A stretch of DNA of 64,000 bases from Moniliella sp. 'wahieum' (taxonomy: Eukaryota; Basidiomycota; Moniliellomycetes; Moniliellales; Moniliellaceae): NCBI GenBank assembly GCA_003971905.1, contig RSEE01000003.1, positions 62,001 to 126,000 on the forward strand. The letters run 5' to 3'. Below the pieces are notes generated by a model. The model was not told where the DNA came from. It saw only the letters and a list, made by a program, of their open reading frames with translations, and searched no databases. How positions within the stretch are numbered: the stretch's first letter is position 1; each line of letters begins with the position of its first letter. A program made the position numbers and the translations under genes. This document shows positions 56,961 to 64,000 of this stretch, one piece after another.

Positions 56961-59900
56961 AAAGCCCGACGCCTTCTCCCAGAAAAGACCCTCCCAAGAG
57001 GGGAAGCCCGTGCCAGGGAAGAGCGTGTGCTCCAAGATAGTCTCAATACCACCAAGGGCGGCAATCACGTCAACACGGTAGTTGTTTAGCTGCCAAAGCT
57101 TGCCGTCGTGCCGCTGGTCTGTCCACCAGAACGGGTTGTATTTCAGCACTTGGTACTGCTTGAATTCGTGCCGCACCCGCCAAAGCTTGTCATACGAGAG
57201 AATCGTGCGGTCCTTCTGGAAGAGGGTGTTGATCCGCGGAACACCTCGACTCCAACTGTCTTCCAGATCTTCTAGGGTGAGACGGCGGTTCTGGGCAGTC
57301 GCTTCCTGCCGCTTTTGAGCGTACTCTTGCCATACTCGGGCAGAATCAATAAACTCCGCCTCCCACGGTTGGATGTAGCGGTACAGGTTGGGGATTAAGT
57401 TGTCCTCCTGGGACGAAAGACCTGAACGGAAGTGGGTGATACCTGTTGTGGTTTGCTTGCTCCACCGAAGGTCGCTAGCCGGGATCAAGACGTGGCCCAT
57501 CGACAGTTGCCCCAGCCCACCAATCTCCTTGGGGGAGTAGAAGACGCACGGAGGGAAACGAGAAGGCATCTTGGAGTTGAGCCCAATTTTGACTCGGGTC
57601 TGCACCTTGTTCTCGGCCTTGACCAGCAAATCAAGCAACGACTCTGTGTACACGACCGCCTCGCGGTAATAAGTCATCAACCCAATGCTGATGGAAAAAA
57701 GGGAAAGGTCAGTCGCCAGCTCATATATTCAAGGAAAATTCACTCACAGTGTCGTATTCCACTTGTTGATGATTTTGGAAAAGGTCGTCGCACCTGCCGA
57801 CATGAGCACTTGGCGGATTCGGTTGTTAAAGTGCAGTACCCCTGCGTCCGATACGCGGATGTGTGCCTGGGAGGTGCGCCCGCCCGAGGAAGCCTGTACC
57901 AACGACCAGACCCCATCACGTGTGTCCTGCGTCTCGCTTGCCCGAACCTTCGGCAAGATCCGCACCTCGAAACCAAGCATCGAGAAAAGCAAGTTGGGGT
58001 TGTCCTTGCTATACACGCTGACAAAAGTGTCGTCCCACTCGATCGTAGTCAGAGCACGAGGAATGCGGTTCTTAATGTCCCAAAATACCGCCCGAGCCAG
58101 GTTGACATCGTGCTTGACCAGTCGCATGCGAGCGTCCCGGGGCCAGCACTTCTTGCTGTTGAATCCGACCATGCCCGAGTTGTTCGGGTCTGGATTGGCG
58201 CTGAGGTAGCGCTGAATCAAGTCGCGTGACTCATCGGCACTGAATCGGAACATCATGTGGATTCGGTCAATGTACCGGGAATAGAGACGGATGGGGTGAC
58301 GGGTTTCCGTCTCCTTGTCGCTAAACTGGAGGAATCCATTGGGCATTTGCGGCTGCCCCGCCATCTCTGTCGCGCGCGAGAGGCCAAGGACGAGAAGGTC
58401 GAGAATCAAGCCGTAGTACTGGAAGACAAATGCCGAGAACTGTAGACCGCGGATTAGGCCGTACTGGTTCACGTGGGACATGTCCTTCCAGACAATTGTG
58501 ATGTTGTTCTTCGAGGTGATGTAGTCAGCCAGGTTGTGGTCCATGATCAGGCGCAACAACCTGTTGAGAAGGGTAAGGTCGATCTTCTCGTACACTCGGC
58601 TCAGAGTCGTCTCCATCATGACGCCGCATTCGCCTTCCTTTGTCTCCCAAACGTCCTGGAGGTTGTTAATCCCGTTGCACCACTTGTACACCAGCAGCGG
58701 CGGCGGTTCCGTGTCCGACGGTTTAATCCAGGCCGGGAAGAGATCACGACGGGTGGCCTCGTACGATAGGTACTGGTCCAAGTACGCATCGGTGATCTTT
58801 TCGATCGGCTCAATATCAAAGCAGGGGATAAGCTTCTCATACGTGTCAAAGAACTCCATCGAGGCCTCCTTGAACGCGCGTTGTGTTAGCATCAGACGCT
58901 TGATCCGAGCCAGCGTCACAGCCGGCTCGTCAAACGCTTGCTCGATCAGCGCTAACTCCTCACGCTGCTGCTGGTTGAGCCGGCCCTTGACGCTGTACTG
59001 CTCCTTAAGTCGCTCAAGCGCCAGTACCAGAATCTTCGAGTCGTGTTTAAAGTTGAGTGAGGGGAAGGGGATCGGCTGGAAGCGCCGGGACTCGAGCCAA
59101 TGCACTGTCGATGTGTAAATAGCCACAGCTGCCTCAGAAGTGAGGTAGGGACCATCCTTGAGATACGCGTTCTGTCGCTCCTGTTCGGCCTTAAGATACA
59201 ACCGGGTGAGTCGCCCCAGGTTCTTGCGCGCCACCGTCTTGTCCACCGTTGCACCACGACGGATACGCTCACGGTTGTAATGTGCCACTGACGTCCACCA
59301 GTCGGCTTTGGACTTGACGTAACGCAGAATGAGGTTCTCGATCGGGGCGGGCATGCCCGGCACCTTCCATGGAATGTTGGCCTTCCAGCAACGGAACGCC
59401 TCAGTCATGTGCGCCATGATCGTCTTGGACTTGCTCCGGCGAATGTTCTCAGGCATCATGTCGAGAATATCATGAAGCACGGCAGCACGCAGCTCGAGAT
59501 CAAAGTGGGACTCAACCCGTTGCTTGGTCAGGGTGATGGATTTGTTTCGATTGTCTCGCCCTTCAAACTGGCGAGAGAGCAAGTTGCTCAGCCAGCGCTC
59601 AAGCAGAGGCGTCAGCCCACGGAGGAGCGCCATCCACACACGCCAGCTCGGCGCCCAAAAACCAACACCGGGACCCTTTCCCACAGGGCCCGAGTTGAAA
59701 CGGTAGTAGATGACATGCTTGAGGTCCTTGCAGGCCCGAATTTGGCGCATAACCTTGTACTTGTAACGGTACATCCCCGTCAGCTGGCCAACATGGTTGA
59801 GGAGGTACTGCAGGCCATCGGCCAATTGGAAGGCGTCAATGTTGCCCAAGCGGTGTTGGACAAATGCATCAATCACCATCTTAACCAAGCGCGCAATCTC

Positions 59901-61732
59901 ACGGATCAGATGGAAGGCATTGCCAAACCGACTCTTCTTACGTTCCTTTGTCGTCAGAGTCTTCACTGGTTTGAGATTCATGTTGTAATCGAGATGAAGA
60001 TAGTGCAGGTTCTTGCGGTGAATCAAGAGATTGAGCATGTTGAACGACTGTCGCACCACCTGCAGACCAGCCTCGACCCAATCCAGTGTCGTGATCTGGA
60101 AAAATTTGGTTTCCTTAAGCGAACGGAGAAGGTATTTCTTCGTCCCAGCCTTCGGATTGCGCGTCTTGAGCTTGTTGAGAACATGCTTCTTGAGCAACTT
60201 CTGGTACGATACGCGAACTTTGACCGGTTGATTAGGGGGGCAGCGCTCTTTAGCATACCAGTCCTTGATCAGAGGCACGTCAACAGCGCGCACGGTACGA
60301 CCGCTGCGTTTGTTGAAGGGTGCAGGAGCCCACCAAAGGGCAATCGCATCTGCAGTCAAGTCGTTGGTGAGCTCCGTGTCCTCCATGAAGGGCTCAATTC
60401 CCTCGGGGAGGGAAAACGCCTCTTCGTCCTCCAGATCGTCATCTCCGTCCTTGCCGTCAAAACCTGATCCTCGTGGGAGACAACCTCGGTGCCATCGGCA
60501 TAGTGATCGTCGAACTGAGCTGCGTTGAACGTATGGGCAGCGATGGGATTGATGATGGGGTCAAAGTAGAAAGCGGGCAGGTCCGGGCTGTCGGCATGGA
60601 TGCAGACCGACTTAGGTTCATGATAAATGTCCTCAAACACACCACGTGGACGGGAGTTGTACAGATGAGGGAAGGCGACCTTGTACTCGGTGCGGATTTG
60701 GGTGCGAATAATGACCTTGTTGACGTCATTGAATTCATCCCAGTCGGCATCAAAATCGTCCATGTCGGTGTGTAAAGGCTCGAACTTGGGTCCGCCGGGG
60801 ATGGCAACGTTTAGCGCCTTAGCCGTGAAGAAAGATTTGTCATCAAAGAGGTACCGATAGTTCTGGTCCCCAACGACAATGTCGTCAATAAGCGAGCCTC
60901 CCAGACGATACAAGTTGGCCATCTGGGCAAGGGAGAGGGAGAAGGTCTTATACGAAGGCCCATTGACGTGTACGGCATCCTCGACCAGCGGCTTCGAGTC
61001 GTAAAACCAGTCGATCACGGCGGCGTCCTCATCTTCGTCCAGCTCTTCCTGGATTGCTTCGAGCGGCTCGACATCCAGGATGTTATCCCCGTAATCCATA
61101 GGGGGCTCTTCATCATCAAATGGAGGGAAACGCATGCGCTTGAAGTGGCGACGATCGCGTTTCTCCCGGCGCATGGCGAGCCACATTGTGGCCCACTGAG
61201 CCTGAAACACAGGCTCAATCACACGCGGGATCTCATTGACGAATGTGATCGCGCCCGAAATGTGGTAGAGAACAGGAACTTCTCGTACTTGCTGTGTGGC
61301 AATAAAGAGATGGTCAACCGTCATAAAGCAGGGGGCAAAGGGGAGGAAACACGTACCTCCCAAGGCATGGGAATGTTCTCCAACAGCTTCATCATGGCAT
61401 GAGGCACATACTTGAGCGCACCAAGGTAGACGCGCTTGTCAGTCTTATACTTCTTGTCGCTCATGTCACCATGGTCTTTGATGATCTTGCGGACGTGTTC
61501 GGGCGGCATCTCTTGTTTGCCGGGGTCGACAAAGGCGGTCTTGCCCTTGCGGTCGCCGAAGCGGGAGAGACTGCTGCTGCTTCCACTTGCGCGACTTGGA
61601 CGCAAGAGTCGCCACGTCGAGGTGCGGAAGCTCACCGGGGGCAGGTGGCGAGGGGGCAAAACCCCGGAGGGGGGCAGGGAAGCCAGGGGGTGGGCCCGAG
61701 AAGCCGGGCGGGGGGCCCGCGGGTCCAGCCAT
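54405..61732 (-). CDS. PRP8: Spliceosomal U5 snRNP core protein Prp8
   Basis: Scaffold of the spliceosome active site, binding U5, U6 and both splice sites. ATG 61732 gives [18 protein letters not shown], the proline-rich Prp8 leader, then the N-terminal domain ([35 protein letters not shown]), reverse-transcriptase-like core ([52 protein letters not shown]), linker and endonuclease-like region ([39 protein letters not shown]), RNase-H-like domain ([31 protein letters not shown]) and Jab1/MPN domain ([42 protein letters not shown]), ending [18 protein letters not shown] at 54405. Introns: 61292-61356 and 55388-55447 (GTACGT) and 57688-57747 (GTGAGT). Frame changes near 61565, 60462, 55185 and 54930, mostly in short homopolymers. 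About 2,380 residues, the family norm. The MPN strand after LLSDRILG is diverged. Confidence 0.98.
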
Positions 61733-62208
61733 GGTGCCAGTTGTGAGAAGGGCCGAAGGGGGAAGGCACAGATGCAAACGCAGACGCCGACGCAACCACG
61801 GACGCACTCGCAGACGGTGGGCAGAACGCAGGAGGCGATGGCCAGATTCTTGCTGGTCGCCGCCAGGCGTTGCTGCTTGTTTGGATGCCTGCGGGCTGTA
61901 CGCGGCGGGAGGCGAGACGCGGAATTAGGTAATGCATCCCAACTTTGGGGCGGAATTGGAGGGCACTGGCGAGGAGGGCAAGACTGCACTGAAAATGAAA
62001 TGCAGGATCACCGGTTCACCGGTCACCGGTCATCGACCATCGATCATTCATCATCGAGGTAGGCTCATCGGTACCAGTGCGCCAGCCCCTTATTATAGCA
62101 CCTCGATAACCAAGCGGACACCTGCGCCGGAACCCACCTTTGATTAGACAGACATCTGGCCCGCAGCCCGCCGTCCCAAGTGGCCACTACCGCCTCCCTA
62201 CCATAGCT
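61733..62208. promoter_or_regulatory. Divergent upstream region of PRP8 and YRB1-like gene
   Basis: About 475 bp between opposite starts. CCGGTCACCGGTCATCGACC-type inverted words lie at about 62010-62050. No TATA box noted. Confidence 0.4.
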
Positions 62209-62954
62209 ATGTCTGCGCCAGATCCCACGAATGATCCCCTCACCTCTGTTAGAACCGATACGGGCGAGAGAGGAGAACGACGCGCATCAGGACGAGCCGG
62301 TCATCTAGCGGTCATCTAGCGGCCATCTAGTATAGCTCAAAAAGCAGGTGGAGACCAAGATGTTTGAGGAGGATGAGAATGTTGTGTTCAAGATGTAAGT
62401 GTCGCCCTGTCCATGCTGGCTCGCAGGCCTGACAATGACGAACCAATCCCCTTCCTGCCATCCTCCATTCACAGGCATCACAGCTGCGCTATAAATTAAA
62501 CTATTTCGTTTCGACTCTGAGGGCAAGCAGTGGAAAGAGCGTGGGACAGGCGACGTACTAACGCCTGCTTCAGTACAGGCAACCCAGCAACAGCCGTGTT
62601 GTGATGCGTGGTGTCAAGAGCCTTCAACTCGCAAACCGCTACAGTACCATACCATGTTTTGTTGCGTTTAAAGTACGCGGGGCGTTTTGCTGACCCGCAT
62701 TCTCCCCACTCCCGATATTGCGCGCTCAAACCCGATGTCTCTTCGGACCGTTGGTGGGTGTACAATGCGGCGGCCGTCGTGTATGGTGGTGAACCACAGT
62801 CCGTGAGGCCGGCGATCCGCTTTGCCAATACGAAAAGTAGGTGATTCCGATCACGGTTTATGAGCTGTACTGTGACCTTTCCCCCCAATCAGATGCTCAA
62901 GGGTTCCAGACGGTATTCAAACAGATTCAGAAAGGGGAAAGCTCTAGTCATTGA
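62209..62954 (+). CDS. YRB1: Ran-binding protein 1 (RanBP1/Yrb1) homologue, diverged or damaged
   Basis: Cytosolic Ran-GTP-binding protein that helps dissociate export complexes. ATG 62209 gives MSAPDPTNDPLTSVRTDTGE. After a frame change come ENDAHQDEPVI and, past an 11-bp triplication, LKKQVETKMFEEDENVVFKM, which matches the start of the Ran-binding domain. An intron (62395-62474, GTAAGT) is followed by FRFDSEGKQWKERGTGDV, the diagnostic RanBP1 strand, then VVMRGVKSLQLANRY and KPDVSSDRWWVYNAAAVVYG with AIRFANTK. A second intron (62837-62892, GTAGGT) leads to NAQGFQTVFKQIQKGES and TGA at 62954. An acidic tail (PQEEAKGDEEEAKEPSE, to about 63020) lies in another frame and may belong. Several positions usually fixed are changed (MRGVKSLQL for MRRDKTLKV), more divergence than neighbours show. 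Confidence 0.75.
62298..62330 (+). repeat. Three 11-bp units CGGTCATCTAG in the YRB1-like gene
   Basis: Two perfect copies and a third with one change (CGGCCATCTAG). They lie between EPVI and LKKQVETK and add stop codons in the frame. Confidence 0.9.
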
Positions 62955-63752
62955 GAAGAAGAGTAAGTAGGTGCCTCAGGAAGAGGCCAAGGGCGATGAG
63001 GAGGAGGCTAAGGAGCCAAGCGAAAGGAGGCAAAGTCGACGGGATCGCATACGTATTTCGTCCCCCCGTTTGCTCAGTCCTCCTCTCACGCCTACTTTCA
63101 TACGACGTGTTAACGCCCTGCGTTTGTTATTAATGTGATGGTGGAGAACTCGTTGGCTAGAAGGAATGGGGGAGACCGTCGATCCGTGATGCTGACCGTG
63201 CTTGCAACAGCGCTACTATATATGCGGAAGGAGGTGCAGTATAGTATGGGGGAGAGCGAGAGTTGCTCAGTATACTGTGAAGTAAGAACGGTTGCTCCTC
63301 GGGCTAGCGGCAAAAGGGGATGAGAAGGAACGTATGAAAAGATGCACAAAGCGACGGAAAGCAGTGGTGGGTTGAAACGTGGGCTTGAAACGAAAAGCTG
63401 CAAGTGCAAAGTGGGAACGAGTCGTGTCGGGGCCTATCCATGTCTTGAGAAGAGGTCTAATAGGAACGAAATGGCTCTGCAGATTGAAGCTATAACCATC
63501 AATTCAGTGTCTAAAGGGGTTTAATGAGTCACCATAACAAAGGCTAAAAAATAACAGGTAAGAGACCGAATGAGGCAAAGAACGGACAGACAGGAAACGA
63601 TAGAGCATATACATAGCGTAGACGGGGAGATGCGAAAAGCAAAGACGATGAGAAGGTATGCAAGAGATTAAAAGAAGAGAGAGACGAGAGGCAAGGGGAG
63701 CAGCCCTGGGCGGGGGCTAAGAAGACGTATAGTAGTAAGAAAGAGAACCCCC
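62955..63752. other. Spacer, 3' flanks of YRB1-like gene and GFA1
   Basis: First 65 bp may encode the acidic tail of the YRB1-like protein. The rest is lower in GC and shows no gene. Confidence 0.5.

Positions 63753-64000
<248 letters not shown>

Noticed and set aside
59409-60467. A 352-codon plus-strand frame opposite PRP8
   Set aside because: Antisense shadow of a highly conserved PRP8 exon.
43948-61732. Programmed ribosomal frameshifting as the cause of broken frames
   Set aside because: Sites share no slippery motif or downstream structure, occur several times per gene and include different shift directions; missing bases in homopolymers explain most of them.
54405-61732. Three separate genes in the PRP8 interval
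   Set aside because: The long open parts join through two 60-nt introns with matching phase (NKWNT to LIGLMTYY, DIIL to GMEIQAP) and one 65-nt intron, giving one continuous Prp8.

Overview
The window is eukaryotic nuclear DNA and almost certainly fungal. Genes seen mainly or only in fungi (Ggc1-type mitochondrial GTP/GDP carrier, Nrd1/Mrn1-type four-RRM protein, Scs7-type hydroxylase with an N-terminal cytochrome b5 domain, Gis2-type zinc-knuckle protein, Ecl1-type protein) sit among universal genes (PRP8, eIF5B, seryl-tRNA synthetase, RAD6, GFA1). Genes are compact with 0-3 introns of mostly 46-96 nt, branch sites resemble CTAAC/CTGAC, and the DNA is GC-rich. This suggests a basidiomycete with few introns, perhaps Ustilaginomycotina; the lineage is an inference.

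Layout: 1-1401 nothing recognised; 1402-2119 Ecl1-like zinc protein (+); 4939-5761 WW protein (-); 6190-7761 saccharopine-dehydrogenase-like reductase (+), convergent with eIF5B (-, 7814-11102); 11848-14204 multi-pass membrane protein (-); two small doubtful genes at 15.1 and 16.4 kb; 17897-19482 vacuolar Ca2+/H+ exchanger (+); 20791-21367 RAD6 (-); 22403-23679 SCS7 (-); 25755-26317 GIS2 (+); 26988-28562 MFS permease (-); 29941-31269 arylsulfotransferase-family protein (+); 32552-35453 peroxiredoxin-like protein (+); 36340-37881 mitochondrial uL24-like protein (+); 38312-38383 tRNA-Ala(AGC) (-); 38860-40441 NRD1/MRN1-like (-); 43948-45427 SES1 (+); 45635-46130 HSBP1-like (-) divergent from NAA50 (+, 46386-47149); 47.2-48.6 kb lower-GC stretch with two unrecognised or decayed coding pieces; 48629-49432 lipocalin-like membrane protein (-); 52969-53860 GGC1 (-); 54405-61732 PRP8 (-); 62209-62954 RanBP1-like YRB1 (+); 63753-64000 3' end of GFA1 (-). 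Long gene-free stretches lie at 40.4-43.9 and 49.4-53.0 kb.

The genes do not form one pathway. Several concern RNA and protein synthesis (PRP8, eIF5B, SES1, uL24m, GIS2, NRD1, NAA50), but no cluster logic is visible.

Most conserved genes are interrupted by single-base frame changes, many at short homopolymers. Because essential genes are affected, I read this mainly as consensus error, so exon coordinates are outer limits rather than exact models. The best biological leads are a strong GTACGT splice-donor preference, a NAA50 with a lysine-rich insert and altered acetyl-CoA loop, a peroxiredoxin-like protein whose CxxC is CxxF, an arylsulfotransferase-family gene, a diverged RanBP1, and repeated palindromic words in the spacers. 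I found no convincing new multi-gene system, CRISPR array, LTR element or intact transposon.
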